Assembly: GCA_037783545.1 (NCBI GenBank)
Contig: JBBELK010001643.1
Coordinates: 1-64,000, forward strand
Reading direction: 5' to 3'
From: Henricia sp. BOLD:AAB3569
Taxonomy: Eukaryota > Echinodermata > Asteroidea > Spinulosida > Echinasteridae
Length of the DNA stretch: 64,000 nt
Below, in pieces: positions 34,166 through 47,520 of the stretch. Numbering within the stretch: the stretch's first letter is position 1; every line of letters begins with the position of its first letter. Both the position numbers and the translations under genes were made by a program. The notes beneath the pieces were generated by a model that was given only the letters and a program-made list of their open reading frames with translations, was not told where the DNA came from and searched no databases.

Positions 34166-35259
34166 TTGGGACACCCTGCGCATGCGCTGGTGTACATTTC
34201 TACGGCCGTTGACTCACCCCAGATTGTGACGGGAATTAGGTCAAAGTGTGTCCCAAATGCCGGCAAATTTGGAAATCAAGGAATTTTCCAACAAACTTCA
34301 AATTTTGCATGCTCCAAACTGTATATATTCCGCACTTGTCATGCAAAATTGACACATTTTCGCTGGGAAATGAAGGAGAAATTTCAGAGTTTAGGGAAAA
34401 CGGAGCTCGGCTGCGTGGTTATTCCCCTAACCGTGGCTGTTGGGACACCCTGCGCCGCGCTGGTGTACATTTGTACGGCCGTTGACTCACCCCAGATTGT
34501 GACGGGAATTAGGTCAAAGTGTGTCCCAAATGCCGGCAAATTTGGAAATCAAGGAATTTTCCAACCAACTTCAAATTGTGCATGCTCCAAACTGTATATA
34601 TTCCGCACTTGTCATGCAAAATTGACAGATTTTCGCTTGGAAATGACGGAGAAATTTCAGAGTTTAGGGAAAACGGAGCTCGGCTGCGTGGTTATTCCCC
34701 TAACCGTGGCTGTTGGGACACCCTGCGCATGCGCTGGTGTACATTTATACGGCCGTTGACTCACCCCAGATTGTGACGGGAATTAGGTCAAAGTGTGTCC
34801 CAAATGCCGGCAAATTTGGAAATCAAGGAATTTTCCAACAAACTTCAAATTTTGCATGCTCCAAACTGTATATATTTCGCACTTGTCATGCAAAATTGAC
34901 AGATTTTCGCTGGGAAATGACGGAGAAATTTCAGAGTTTAGGGAAAACGGAGCTCGGCTGCGTGGTTATTCCCCTAACCGTGGCTGTTGGGACACCCTGC
35001 GCCGCGCTGGTGTACATTTGTACGGCCGTTGACTCACCCCAGATTGTGACGGGAATTAGGTCAAAGTGTGTCCCAAATGCCGGCAAATTTGGAAATCAAG
35101 GAATTTTCCAACCAACTTCAAATTTTGCATGCTCCAAACTGTATATATTCCGCACTTGTCATGCAAAATTGACAGATTTTCGCTGGGAAATGACGGAGAA
35201 ATTTCAGAGTTTAGGGAAAACGGAGCTCGGCTGCGTGGTTATTCCCCTAACCGTGGCTG
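34166..35259 (+). repeat. 1094-bp tetramer, unit 1
   Basis: Four monomers marked in order by TTGACACATTTTCG with AATGAAGGAG (near 34351), AAATTGTGCATGC (near 34576) with a TTTATACGG end, CCAACAAACTTC (near 34828), and a near-canonical copy. The order repeats about 1093 bp downstream. Confidence 0.78.
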
Positions 35260-36351
35260 TTGGGACACCATGCGCATGCGCTGGTGTACATTTCTACGGC
35301 CGTTGACTCACCCCAGATTGTGACGGGAATTAGGTCAGTGTGTCCCAAATGCCGGCAAATTTGGAAATCAAGGAATTTTCCAACCAACTTCAAATTTTGC
35401 ATGCTCCAAACTGTATATATTCCGCACTTGTCATGCAAAATTGACACATTTTTGCTGGGAAATGAAGGAGAAATTTCAGAGTTTAGGGAAAACGGAGCTC
35501 GGCTGCGTGGTTATTCCCCTAACCGTGGCTGTTGGGACACCCTGCGCCGCGCTGGTGTACATTTGTACGGCCGTTGACTCAACCCAGATTGTGACGGGAA
35601 TTAGGTCAAAGTGTGTCCCAAATGCCGGCAAATTTGGAAATCAAGGAATTTTCCAACCAACTTCAAATTGTGCATGCTCCAAACTGTATATATTCCGCAC
35701 TTGTCATGCAAAATTGACAGATTTTCGCTGGGAAATGACGGAGAAATTTCAGAGTTTAGGGAAAACGGAGCTCGGCTGCGTGGTTATTCCCCTAACCGTG
35801 GCTGTTGGGACACCCTGCGCATGCGCTGGTGTACATTTATACGGCCGTTGACTCACCCCAGATTGTGACGGGAATTAGGTCAAAGTGTGTCCCAAATGCC
35901 GGCAAATTTGGAAATCAAGGAATTTTCCAACAAACTTCAAATTTTGCATGCTCCAAACTGTATATATTCCGCACTTGTCATGCAAAATTGACAGATTTTC
36001 GCTGGGAAATGACGGAGAAATTTCAGAGTTTAGGGAAAACGGAGCTCGGCTGCGTGGTTATTCCCCTAACCGTGGCTGTTGGGACACCCTGCGCCGCGCT
36101 GGTGTACATTTGTACGGCCGTTGACTCACCCCAGATTGTGACGGGAATTAGGTCAAAGTGTGTCCCAAATGCCGGCAAATTTGGAAATCAAGGAATTTTC
36201 CAACCAACTTCAAATTTTGCATGCTCCAAACTGTATATATTCCGCACTTGTCATGCAAAATTGACAGATTTTCGCTGGGAAATGACAGAGAAATTTCAGA
36301 GTTTAGGGAAAACGGAGCTCGGCTGCGTGGTTATTCCCCTAACCGTGGCTG
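35260..36351 (+). repeat. 1092-bp tetramer, unit 2
   Basis: The four-monomer order of 34166-35259 is repeated. Private differences are a four-base loss at 35335 (AGGTCAGTGTG), TTTTTGCTGGG near 35451, GACTCAACCC near 35581 and AATGACAGAG in the last monomer. The AGGTCA change removes the GTG that starts the secondary 79-codon frame in other monomers. Confidence 0.78.
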
Positions 36352-37439
36352 TTGGGACACCCTGCGCATGCGCTGGTGTACATTTCTACGGCCGTTGACT
36401 CACCCCAGATTGTGACGGGAATTAGGTCAAAGTGTGTCCCAAATGCCGGCAAATTTGGAAATCAAGGAATTTTCCAACAAACTTCAAATTTTGCATGCTC
36501 CAAACTGTATATATTCCGCACTTGTCATGCAAAATTGACAGATTTTCGCTAGGAAATGACGGAGAAATTTCAGAGTTTAGGGAAAACGGAGCTCCGCTGC
36601 GTGGTTATTCCTCTAACCGTGGCTGTTGGGACACCCTGCGCCGCGCTGGTGTACATTTGTACGGCCGTTGACTCACCCCAGATTGTGACGGGAATTAGGT
36701 CAAAGTGTGTCCCAAATGCCGGCAAATTTGGAAATCAAGGAATTTTCCAACCAACTTCAAATTTTGCATGCTCCAAACTGTATATATTCCGCACTTGTCA
36801 TGCAAAATTGACAGATTTTCGCTGGGAAATGACGGAGAAATTTCAGAGTTTAGGGAAAACGGAGCTCGGCTGCGTGGTTATTTCCCTAACCGTGGCTGTT
36901 GGGACACCCTGCGCCGCGCTGGTGTACATTTGTACGGCCGTTGACTCACCCCAGATTGTGACGGGAATTAGGTCAAAGTGTGTCCCAAATGCCGGCAAAT
37001 TTGGAAATCAAGGAATTTTCCAACCAACTTCAAATTTTGCATGCTCCAAACTGTATATATTCCGCACTTGTCATGCAAAATTGACAGATTTTCGCTGGGA
37101 AATGACGGAGAAATTTCAGAGTTTAGGGAAAACGGAGCTCGGCTGCGTGGTTATTTCCCTAACCGTGGCTGACACCCTGCGCCGCGCTGGTGTACATTTG
37201 TACGGCCGTTGACTCACCCCAGATTGTGACGGGAATTAGGTCAAAGTGTGTCCCAAATGCCGGCAAATTTGGAAATCAAGGAATTTTCCAACCAACTTCA
37301 AATTTTGCATGCTCCAAACTGTATATATTCCGCACTTGTCATTCAAAATTGACAGATTTTCGCTGGGAAATGACAGAGAAATTTCAGAGTTTAGGGAAAA
37401 CGGAGCTCGGCTGCGTGGTTATTCCCCTAACCGTGGCTG
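36352..37439 (+). repeat. 1088-bp tetramer: 820-bp trimer plus one monomer
   Basis: The linked TAGG/CTCCGC monomer is followed by two TTATTTCCCTAACC monomers instead of one, then the AATGACAGAG 274-bp monomer. The second TTTCCC copy has a 5-bp deletion (GTGGCTGACACC at 37165-37176 in place of GGCTGTTGGGACACC). It illustrates growth of a HOR by one tandem monomer. Confidence 0.78.
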
Positions 37440-39157
37440 TTGGGACACCCTGCGCATGCGCTGGTGTACATTTCTACGGCCGTTGACTCACCCCAGATTG
37501 TGACGGGAATTAGGTCAAAGTGTGTCCCAAATGCCGGCAAATTTGGAAATCAAGGAATTTTCCAACAAACTTCAAATTTTGCATGCTCCAAACTGTATAT
37601 ATTCCGCACTTGTCATGCAAAATTGACAGATTTTCGCTAGGAAATGACGGAGAAATTTCAGAGTTTAGGGAAAACGGAGCTCCGCTGCGTGGTTATTCCT
37701 CTAACCGTGGCTGTTGGGACACCCTGCGCCGCGCTGGTGTACATTTCTACGGCCGTTGACTCACCCCAGATTGTGACGGGAATTAGGTCAAAGTGTGTCC
37801 CAAATGCCGGCAAATTTGGAAATCAAGGAATTTTTCAACCAACTTCAAATTTGGCATGCTCCAAACTGTATATATTCCGCACTTGTCATGCAAAATTGAC
37901 ACATTTTCGCTGGGAAATGACGGAGAAATTTCAGAGTTTAGGGAAAACGGAGCTCGGCTGCGTGGTTATTCCCCTAACCGTGGCTGTTGGGACACCCTGC
38001 GCCGCGCTGGTGTACATTTGTACGGCCGTTGACTCACCCCAGATTGTGACGGGAATTAGGTCAAAGTGTGTCCCAAATGCCGGCAAATTTGGAAATCAAG
38101 GAATTTTCCAACCAACTTCAAATTTTGCATGCTCCAAACTGTATATATTCCGCACTTGTCATGCAAAATTGACAGATTTTCGCTGGGAAATGACGGAGAA
38201 ATTTCAGAGTTTAGGGAAAACGGAGCTCAGCTGCGTGGTTATTCCCCTAACCGTGGCTGTTGGGACACCCTGCGCCGCGCTGGTGTACATTTGTACGGCC
38301 GTTGACTCACCCCAGATTGTGACGGGAATTAGGTCAAAGTGTGTCCCAAATGCCGGCACATTTGGAAATCAAGGAATTTTCCAACAAACTTCAAATTTTG
38401 CATGCTCCAAACTGTATAAATTCCGCACTTGTCATGCAAAATTGACAGATTTTCGCTGGGAAATGACGGAGAAATTTCAGAGTTTAGGGAAAACGGAGCT
38501 CGGCTGCGTGGTTATTCCCCTAACCGTGGCTGTTGGGACACCCTGCGCCGCGCTGGTGTACATTTGTACGGCCGTTGACTCACCCCAGATTGTGACGGGA
38601 ATTAGGTCAAAGTGTGTCCCAAATGCCGGCAAATTTGGAAATCAAGGAATTTTCCAACCAACTTCAAATTTTGCATGCTCCAAACTGTATATATTCCGCA
38701 CTTGTCATGCAAAATTGACAGATTTTCGCTGGGAAATTACGGAGAAATTTCAGAGTTTAGGGAAAACGGAGCTCGGCTGCGTGGTTATTCCCCTAACCGT
38801 GGCTGTTGGGACACCCTGCGCCGCGCTGGTGTACATTTGTACGGCCGTTGACTCGCCCCAGATTGTGACGGGAATTAGGTCAAAGTGTGTCCCAAATGCC
38901 GGCAAATTTGGAAATCAAGGAATTTTCCAACCAACTTCAAATTTTGCATGCTCCAAACTGTATATATTCCGCACTTGTCATGCAAAATTTACAGATTTTC
39001 GCTGGGAAATGACGGAGAAATTTCAGAGTTTAGGGAAAACGGAGCTCGGCTGCGTGGTTATTCCCCTAACCGTGGCTGTTGGGACACCCTGCGCCGCGCT
39101 GGTGTACATTTGTACGGCCGTTGACTCACCCCAGATTGTGACGGGAATTAGGTCAAA
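37440..39157 (+). repeat. Transition block between HORs
   Basis: It begins with one more TAGG/CTCCGC monomer, then near-canonical 273-bp copies marked by TTTTTCAACC and ATTTGGCATG (near 37830-37850), TTGACACATT, CTCAGCTGCG (near 38228), GGCACATTTGG, TATAAATTCC (38418), GAAATTACGG (near 38737) and AAATTTACAG (near 38990). The last markers lead into the 826-bp trimer to the right. No repeating unit is complete here. Confidence 0.65.
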
Positions 39158-39983
39158 GTGTGTCCCAAATGCCGGCAAATTTGGAAATCAAGGAATTGTC
39201 CAACCAACTTCAAATTTTGCATGCTCCAAACTGTATATATTCCGCACTTGTCATGCAAAATTGACAGATTTTCGCTGGGAAATGACGGAGAAATTTCAGA
39301 GTTTAGGGAAAACGGAGCTCGGCTGCGTGGTTATTCCCCTAACCGTGGCTGTTGGGACACCCTGCGCATGCGCCGCGCTGGTGTACATTTGTACGGCCGT
39401 TGACTCACCCCAGATTGTGACGGGAATTAGGTCAAAGTGTGTCCCAAATGCCGGCAAATTTGGAAATCAAGGAATTTTCCAACCAACTTCAAATTTTGCA
39501 TGCTCCAAACTGTATATATTCCGCACTTGTCATGCAAAATTTACAGATTTTCGCCGGGAAATGACGGAGAAATTTCAGAGTTTAGGGAAAACGGAGCTCG
39601 GCTGCGTGGTTATTCCCCTAACCGTGGCTGTTGGGACACCCTGCGCATGCGCTGGTGTACATTTATACGGCCGTTGACTCACCCCAGATTGTGACGGGAA
39701 TTAGGTCAAAGTGTGTCCCAAATGCCGGCAAATTTGGAAATCAAGGAATTTTCCAACCAACTTCAAATTTTGCATGCTCCAAACTGTATAAATTCCGCAC
39801 TTGTCATGCAAAATTGACAGATTTTCGCTGGGAAATGACGGAGAAATTTCAGAGTTTAGGGAAAACGGAGCTCGGCTGCGTGGTTATTCCCCTAACCGTG
39901 GCTGTTGGGACACCCTGCGCCGCGCTGGTGTACATTTGTACGGCCGTTGACTCACCCCAGATTGTGACGGGAATTAGGTCAAA
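39158..39983 (+). repeat. 826-bp trimer (second type), unit 1
   Basis: The unit is 279 + 274 + 273 bp. Markers at an 826-bp offset are AATTGTCCAACC (near 39197/40023), AAATTTACAG (near 39540/40366) and TATAAATTCC (39790/40616). It has the same length as the trimer at 16.6 kb but different markers, so the two arose separately or have since diverged. Confidence 0.8.
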
Positions 39984-40809
39984 GTGTGTCCCAAATGCCG
40001 GCAAATTTGGAAATCAAGGAATTGTCCAACCAACTTCAAATTTTGCATGCTCCAAACTGTATATATTCCGCACTTGTCATGCAAAATTGACAGATTTTCG
40101 CTGGGAAATGACGGAGAAATTTCAGAGTTTAGGGAAAACGGAGCTCGGCTGCGTGGTTATTCCCCTAACCGTGGCTGTTGGGACACCCTGCGCATGCGCC
40201 GCGCTGGTGTACATTTGTACGGCCGTTGACTCACCCCAGATTGTGACGGGAATTAGGTCAAAGTGTGTCCCAAATGCCGGAAAATTTGGAAATCAAGGAA
40301 TTTTCCAACCAACTTCAAATTTTGCATGCTCCAAACTGTATATATTCCGCACTTGTCATGCAAAATTTACAGATTTTCGCTGGGAAATGACGGAGAAATT
40401 TCAGAGTTTAGGGAAAACGGAGCTCGGCTGCGTGGTTATTCCCCTAACCGTGGCTGTTGGGACACCCTGCACATGCGCTGGTGTACATTTATACGGCCGT
40501 TGACTCACCCCAGATTGTGACGGGAATTAGGTCAAAGTGTGTCCCAAATGCCGGCAAATTTGGAAATCAAGGAATTTTCCAACCAACTTCAAATTTTGCA
40601 TGCTCCAAACTGTATAAATTCCGCACTTGTCATGCAAAATTGACAGATTTTCGCTGGGAAATGACGGAGAAATTTCAGAGTTTAGGGAAAACGGAGCTCG
40701 GCTGCGTGGTTATTCCCCTAACCGTGGCTGTTGGGACACCCTGCGCATGCACCTCGCTGGTGTACATTTGTACGGCCGTTGACTCACCCCAGATTGTGAC
40801 GGGAATTAG
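39984..40809 (+). repeat. 826-bp trimer (second type), unit 2
   Basis: This repeats unit 1. Private changes are GGAAAATTTGG near 40280, CTGCACATGCG near 40467 and, at the slippage site, GCGCATGCACCTCGCTGG near 40744, a three-unit site with two substitutions. Confidence 0.78.
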
Positions 40810-41058
40810 GTCAAAGTGTGTCCCAAATGCCGGCAAATTTGGAAATCAAGGAATTTTCCAACCAACCTTAAATTTTGCATGCTCCAAACTGTATATATTC
40901 CGCACTTGTCATGCAAAATTGACAGATTTTCGCTGGGAAATGACGGAGAAATTTCAGAGTTTAGGGAAAACGGAGCTCGGCTGCGTGGTTATTCCCCTAA
41001 CCGTGGCTGTTGGGACACCCTGCGCCGCGCTGGTGTACATTTGTACGGCCGTTGACTC

Positions 41059-42430
41059 GCCCCAGATTGTGACGGGAATTAGGTCAAAGTGTGTCCCAAA
41101 TGCCGGCAAATTTGGAAATCAAGGAATTTTCCAACCAACTTCAAATTTTGCATGCTCCAAACTGTATATATTCCGCACTTGTCATGCAAAATTGACAGAT
41201 TTTCGCTGGGAAATGACGGAGAAATTTCAGAGTTTAGGGAAAACAAAGCTCGGCTGCGTGGTTATTCCCCTAACCGTGGCTGTTGGGACACCCTGCGCAT
41301 GCGCCGCGCTGGTGTACATTTGTACGGCCGTTGACTCACCCCAGATTGTGACGGGAATTAGGTCAAAGTGTGTCCCAAATGCCGGCAAATTTGGAAATCA
41401 AGGAATTTTCCAACCAACTTCAAATTTTGCATGCTCCAAACTGTATATATTCCGCACTTGTCATGCAAAATTTACAGATTTTCGCTGGGAAATGACGGAG
41501 AAATTTCAGAGTTTAGGGAAAACGGAGCTCGGCTGCGTGGTTATTCCCCTAACCGTGGCTGTTGGGACACTCTGCGCATGCGCTGGTGTACATTTATACG
41601 GCCGTTGACTCACCCCAGATTGTGACGGGAATTAGGTCAAAGTGTGTCCCAAATGCCGGCAAATTTGGAAATCAAGGAATTTTCCAACCAACTTCAAATT
41701 TTGCATGCTCCAAATTGTATATATTCCGCACTTGTCATGCAAAATTGACAGATTTTCGCTGGGAAATGACGGAGAAATTTCAGAGTTTAGGGAAAACGGA
41801 GCTCGGCTGCGTGGTTATTCCCCTAACCGTGGCTGTTGGGACGCCCTGCGCCGCGCTGGTGTACATTTCTACGGCCGTTGACTCACCCCAGATTGTGACG
41901 GGAATTAGGTCAAAGAGTGTCCCAAATGCCGGCAAATTTGGAAATCAAGGAATTTTCCAACCAACTTCAAATTGTGCATGCTCCAAACTGTATATATTCC
42001 GCACTTGTCATGCAAAATTGACAGATTTTCGCTGGGAAATGACGGAGAAATTTCAGAGTTTAGGGAAAACCGAGCTCGGCTGCGTGGTTATTCCCCTAAC
42101 CGTGGCTGTTGGGACACCCTGCGCCGCGCTGGTGTACATTTGTACGGCCGTTGACTCACCCCAGATTGTGACGGGAATTAGGTCAAAGTGTGTCCCAAAT
42201 GCCGGCAAATTTGGAAATCAAGGAATTTTCCAACCAACTTCAAATTTTGCATGCTCCAAACTGTATAAATTCCGCACTTGTCATGCAAAATTGACAGATT
42301 TTCGCTGGGAAATGACGGAGAAATTTCAGAGTTTAGGGAAAACCGAGCTCGGCTGCGTGGTTATTCCCCTAACCGTGGCTGTTGGGACACCCTGCGCCGC
42401 GCTGGTGTACATTTGTACGGCCGTTGACTC
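41059..42430 (+). repeat. 1372-bp pentamer, copy 1 of a clean tandem duplication
   Basis: Five monomers are followed directly by a copy 1372 bp away with every rare marker conserved: TGACTCGCCCC (41059/42431), AAAACAAAGCTC (near 41244/42616), GACACTCTGCGC (near 41568/42940), GGACGCCCTG (near 41841/43213), AAAGAGTGTCCC (near 41915/43287), AAAACCGAGCTC and TATAAATTCC (42266/43638). I saw no difference between the copies where I compared them, so this looks like one of the most recent amplification events in the window. Confidence 0.88.
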
Positions 42431-43802
42431 GCCCCAGATTGTGACGGGAATTAGGTCAAAGTGTGTCCCAAATGCCGGCAAATTTGGAAATCAAGGAATT
42501 TTCCAACCAACTTCAAATTTTGCATGCTCCAAACTGTATATATTCCGCACTTGTCATGCAAAATTGACAGATTTTCGCTGGGAAATGACGGAGAAATTTC
42601 AGAGTTTAGGGAAAACAAAGCTCGGCTGCGTGGTTATTCCCCTAACCGTGGCTGTTGGGACACCCTGCGCATGCGCCGCGCTGGTGTACATTTGTACGGC
42701 CGTTGACTCACCCCAGATTGTGACGGGAATTAGGTCAAAGTGTGTCCCAAATGCCGGCAAATTTGGAAATCAAGGAATTTTCCAACCAACTTCAAATTTT
42801 GCATGCTCCAAACTGTATATATTCCGCACTTGTCATGCAAAATTTACAGATTTTCGCTGGGAAATGACGGAGAAATTTCAGAGTTTAGGGAAAACGGAGC
42901 TCGGCTGCGTGGTTATTCCCCTAACCGTGGCTGTTGGGACACTCTGCGCATGCGCTGGTGTACATTTATACGGCCGTTGACTCACCCCAGATTGTGACGG
43001 GAATTAGGTCAAAGTGTGTCCCAAATGCCGGCAAATTTGGAAATCAAGGAATTTTCCAACCAACTTCAAATTTTGCATGCTCCAAATTGTATATATTCCG
43101 CACTTGTCATGCAAAATTGACAGATTTTCGCTGGGAAATGACGGAGAAATTTCAGAGTTTAGGGAAAACGGAGCTCGGCTGCGTGGTTATTCCCCTAACC
43201 GTGGCTGTTGGGACGCCCTGCGCCGCGCTGGTGTACATTTCTACGGCCGTTGACTCACCCCAGATTGTGACGGGAATTAGGTCAAAGAGTGTCCCAAATG
43301 CCGGCAAATTTGGAAATCAAGGAATTTTCCAACCAACTTCAAATTGTGCATGCTCCAAACTGTATATATTCCGCACTTGTCATGCAAAATTGACAGATTT
43401 TCGCTGGGAAATGACGGAGAAATTTCAGAGTTTAGGGAAAACCGAGCTCGGCTGCGTGGTTATTCCCCTAACCGTGGCTGTTGGGACACCCTGCGCCGCG
43501 CTGGTGTACATTTGTACGGCCGTTGACTCACCCCAGATTGTGACGGGAATTAGGTCAAAGTGTGTCCCAAATGCCGGCAAATTTGGAAATCAAGGAATTT
43601 TCCAACCAACTTCAAATTTTGCATGCTCCAAACTGTATAAATTCCGCACTTGTCATGCAAAATTGACAGATTTTCGCTGGGAAATGACGGAGAAATTTCA
43701 GAGTTTAGGGAAAACCGAGCTCGGCTGCGTGGTTATTCCCCTAACCGTGGCTGTTGGGACACCCTGCGCCGCGCTGGTGTACATTTGTACGGCCGTTGAC
43801 TC
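42431..43802 (+). repeat. 1372-bp pentamer, copy 2
   Basis: This is the second copy of 41059-42430. The right end is sharp: the expected TGACTCG at 43803 is the ordinary TGACTCA, and the following monomer lacks AAAACAAAGCTC and instead carries AATGACAGAGAAATG. The length equals that of the pentamer at 18236, but the markers differ. Confidence 0.88.
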
Positions 43803-44300
43803 ACCCCAGATTGTGACGGGAATTAGGTCAAAGTGTGTCCCAAATGCCGGCAAATTTGGAAATCAAGGAATTTTCCAACCAACTTCAAATTTTGCATGCT
43901 CCAAACTGTATATATTCCGCACTTGTCATGCAAAATTGACAGATTTTCGCTGGGAAATGACAGAGAAATGTCAGAGTTTAGGGAAAACGGAGCTCGGCTG
44001 CGTGGTTATTCCCCTAACCGTGGCTGTTGGGACACCCTGCGCATGCGCTGGTGTACATTTCTACGGCCGTTGACTCACCCCAGATTGTGACGGGAATTAG
44101 GTCAAAGTGTGTCCCAAATGCCGGCAAATTTGGAAATCAAGGAATTTTCCAACCAACTTCAAATTTTGCATGCTCCAAACTGTATATATTCCGCACTTGT
44201 CATGCAAAATTGACAGATTTTCGCTGGGAAATGACAGAGAAATTTCAGAGTTTAGGGAAAACCGAGCTCGGCTGCGTGGTTATTCCCCTAACCGTGGCTG

Positions 44301-47300
44301 TTGGGACACCCTGCGCATGCGCTGGTGTACATTTCTACGGCCGTTGACTCACCCCAGATTGTGACGGGAATTAGGTCAAAGTGTGTCCCAAATGCCGGCA
44401 AATTTGGAAATCAAGGAATTTTCCAACAAACTTCAAATTGTGCATGCTCCAAACTGTATATATTCCGCACTTGTCATGCAAAATTGACAGATTTTCGCTA
44501 GGAAATGACGGAGAAATTTCAGAGTTTAGGGAAAACGGAGCTCCGCTGCGTGGTTATTCCCCTAACCGTGGCTGTTGGGACACCCTGCGCATGCGCTGGT
44601 GTACATTTCTACGGCCGTTGACTCACCCCAGATTGTGACGGGAATTAGGTCAAAGTGTGTCCCAAATGCCGGCAAATTTGGAAATCAAGGAATTTTCCAA
44701 CAAACTTCAAATTGTGCATGCTCCAAACTGTATATATTCCGCACTTGTCATGCAAAATTGACAGATTTTCGCTAGGAAATGACGGAGAAATTTCAGAGTT
44801 TAGGGAAAACGGAGCTCCGCTGCGTGGTTATTCCTCTAACCGTGGCTGTTGGGACACCCTGCGCCGCGCTGGTGTACATTTGTACGGCCGTTGACTCACC
44901 CCAGATTGTGACGGGAATTAGGTCAAAGTGTGTCCCAAATGCCGGCAAATTTGGAAATCAAGGAATTTTCCAACCAACTTCAAATTTTGCATGCTCCAAA
45001 CTGTATATATTCCGCACTTGTCATGCAAAATTGACAGATTTTCGCTGGGAAATGACGGAGAAATTTCAGAGTTTAGGGAAAACGGAGCTCAGCTGCGTGG
45101 TTATTCCCCTAACCGTGGCTGTTGGGACACCCTGCGCCGCGCTGGTGTACATTTGTACGGCCGTTGACTCACCCCAGATTGTGACGGGAATTAGGTCAAA
45201 GTGTGTCCCAAATGCCGGCAAATTTGGAAATCAAGGAATTTTCCAACCAACTTCAAATTTTGCATGCTCCAAACTGTATATATTCCGCACTTGTCATGCA
45301 AAATTGACAGATTTTCGCTGGGAAATGACAGAGAAATTTCAGAGTTTAGGGAAAACGGAGCTCGGCTGCGTGGTTATTCCCCTAACCGTGGCTGTTGGGA
45401 CACCCTGCGCATGCGCTGGTGTACATTTCTACGGCCGTTGACTCACCCCAGATTGTGACGGGAATTAGGTCAAAGTGTGTCCCAAATGCCGGCAAATTTG
45501 GAAATCAAGGAATTTTCCAACAAACTTCAAATTGTGCATGCTCCAAACTGTATATATTCCGCACTTGTCATGCAAAATTGACAGATTTTCGCTAGGAAAT
45601 GACGGAGAAATTTCAGAGTTTAGGGAAAACGGAGCTCCGCTGCGTGGTTATTCCTCTAACCGTGGCTGTTGGGACACCCTGCGCCGCGCTGGTGTACATT
45701 TGTACGGCCGTTGACTCACCCCAGATTGTGACGGGAATTAGGTCAAAGTGTGTCCCAAATGCCGGCAAATTTGGAAATCAAGGAATTTTCCAACCAACTT
45801 CAAATTTTGCATGCTCCAAACTGTATATATTCCGCACTTGTCATGCAAAATTGACAGATTTTCGCTGGGAAATGACGGAGAAATTTCAGAGTTTAGGGAA
45901 AACGGAGCTCGGCTGCGTGGTTATTCCCCTAACCGTGGCTGTTGGGACACCCTGCGCATGCGCTGGTGTACATTTCTACGGCCGTTGACTCACCCCAGAT
46001 TGTGACGGGAATTAGGTCAAAGTGTGTCCCAAATGCCGGCAAATTTGGAAATCAAGGAATTTTCCAACAAACTTCAAATTGTGCATGCTCCAAACTGTAT
46101 ATATTCCGCACTTGTCATGCAAAATTGACAGATTTTCGCTAGGAAATGACGGAGAAATTTCAGAGTTTAGGGAAAACGGAGCTCCGCTGCGTGGTTATTC
46201 CTCTAACCGTGGCTGTTGGGACACCCCTGCGCCGCGCTGGTGTACATTTGTACGGCCGTTGACTCACCCCAGATTGTGACGGGAATTAGGTCAAAGTGTG
46301 TCCCAAATGCCGGCAAATTTGGAAATCAAGGAATTTTCCAACCAACTTCAAATTTTGCATGCTCCAAACTGTATATATTCCGCACTTGTCATGCAAAATT
46401 GACAGATTTTCGCTGGGAAATGACGGAGAAATTTCAGAGTTTAGGGAAAACGGAGCTCAGTTGCGTGGTTATTCCCCTAACCGTGGCTGTTGGGACACCC
46501 TGCGCCGCGCTGGTGTACATTTGTACGGCCGTTGACTCACCCCAGATTGTGACGGGAATTAGGTCAAAGTGTGTCCCAAATGCCGGCAAATTTGGAAATC
46601 AAGGAATTTTCCAACCAACTTCAAATTTTGCATGCTCCAAACTGTATATATTCCGCACTTGTCATGCAAAATTGACAGATTTTCGCTGGGAAATGACAGA
46701 GAAATTTCAGAGTTTAGGGAAAACGGAGCTCGGCTGCGTGGTTATTCCCCTAACCGTGGCTGTTGGGACACCCTGCGCATGCGCTGGTGTACATTTCTAC
46801 GGCCGTTGACTCACCCCAGATTGTGACGGGAATTAGGTCAAAGTGTGTCCCAAATGCCGGCAAATTTGGAAATCAAGGAATTTTCCAACAAACTTCAAAT
46901 TTTGCATGCTCCAAACTGTATATATTCCGCACTTGTCATGCAAAATTGACAGATTTTCGCTAGGAAATGGTGGAGAAATTTCAGAGTTTAGGGAAAACGG
47001 AGCTCCGCTGCGTGGTTATTCCTCTAACCGTGGCTGTTGGGACACCCTGCGCCGCGCTGGTGTACATTTGTACGGCCGTTGACTCACCCCAGATTGTGAC
47101 GGGAATTAGGTCAAAGTGTGTCCCAAATGCCGGCAAATTTGGAAATCAAGGAATTTTCCAACAAACTTCAAATTTTGCATGCTCCAAACTGTATATATTC
47201 CGCACTTGTCATGCAAAATTGACAGATTTTCGCTAGGAAATGACGGAGAAATTTCAGAGTTTAGGGAAAACGGAGCTCCGCTGCGTGGTTATTCCTCTAA

Positions 47301-47520
47301 CCGTGGCTGTTGGGACACCCTGCGCCGCGCTGGTGTACATTTGTACGGCCGTTGACTCACCCCAGATTGTGACGGGAATTAGGTCAAAGTGTGTCCCAAA
47401 TGCCGGCAAATTTGGAAATCAAGGAATTTTCCAACCAACTTCAAATTTTGCATGCTCCAAACTGTATATATTCCGCACTTGTCATGCAAAATTTACAGAT
47501 TTTCGCTGGGAAATGACGGA
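44301..47520 (+). repeat. Expanded TAGG/CTCCGC subfamily
   Basis: Monomers with CCAACAAACTTC, mostly AAATTGTGCATGC, CGCTAGGAAATG, GAGCTCCGCTGCG and usually TTCCTCTAACC occur at 44381, 44655, 45475, 46022, 46843 and 47116. They alternate with CTCAG(C/T)TGCG monomers (44928/46296, offset 1368) and AATGACAGAG 274-bp monomers (45201/46569). Unit size varies between dimer and trimer. The block ends abruptly at the scrambled monomer at 47521. Two one-off changes are GACACCCCTGCG (46213) and CGCTAGGAAATGGTGG (near 46960). Confidence 0.8.
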
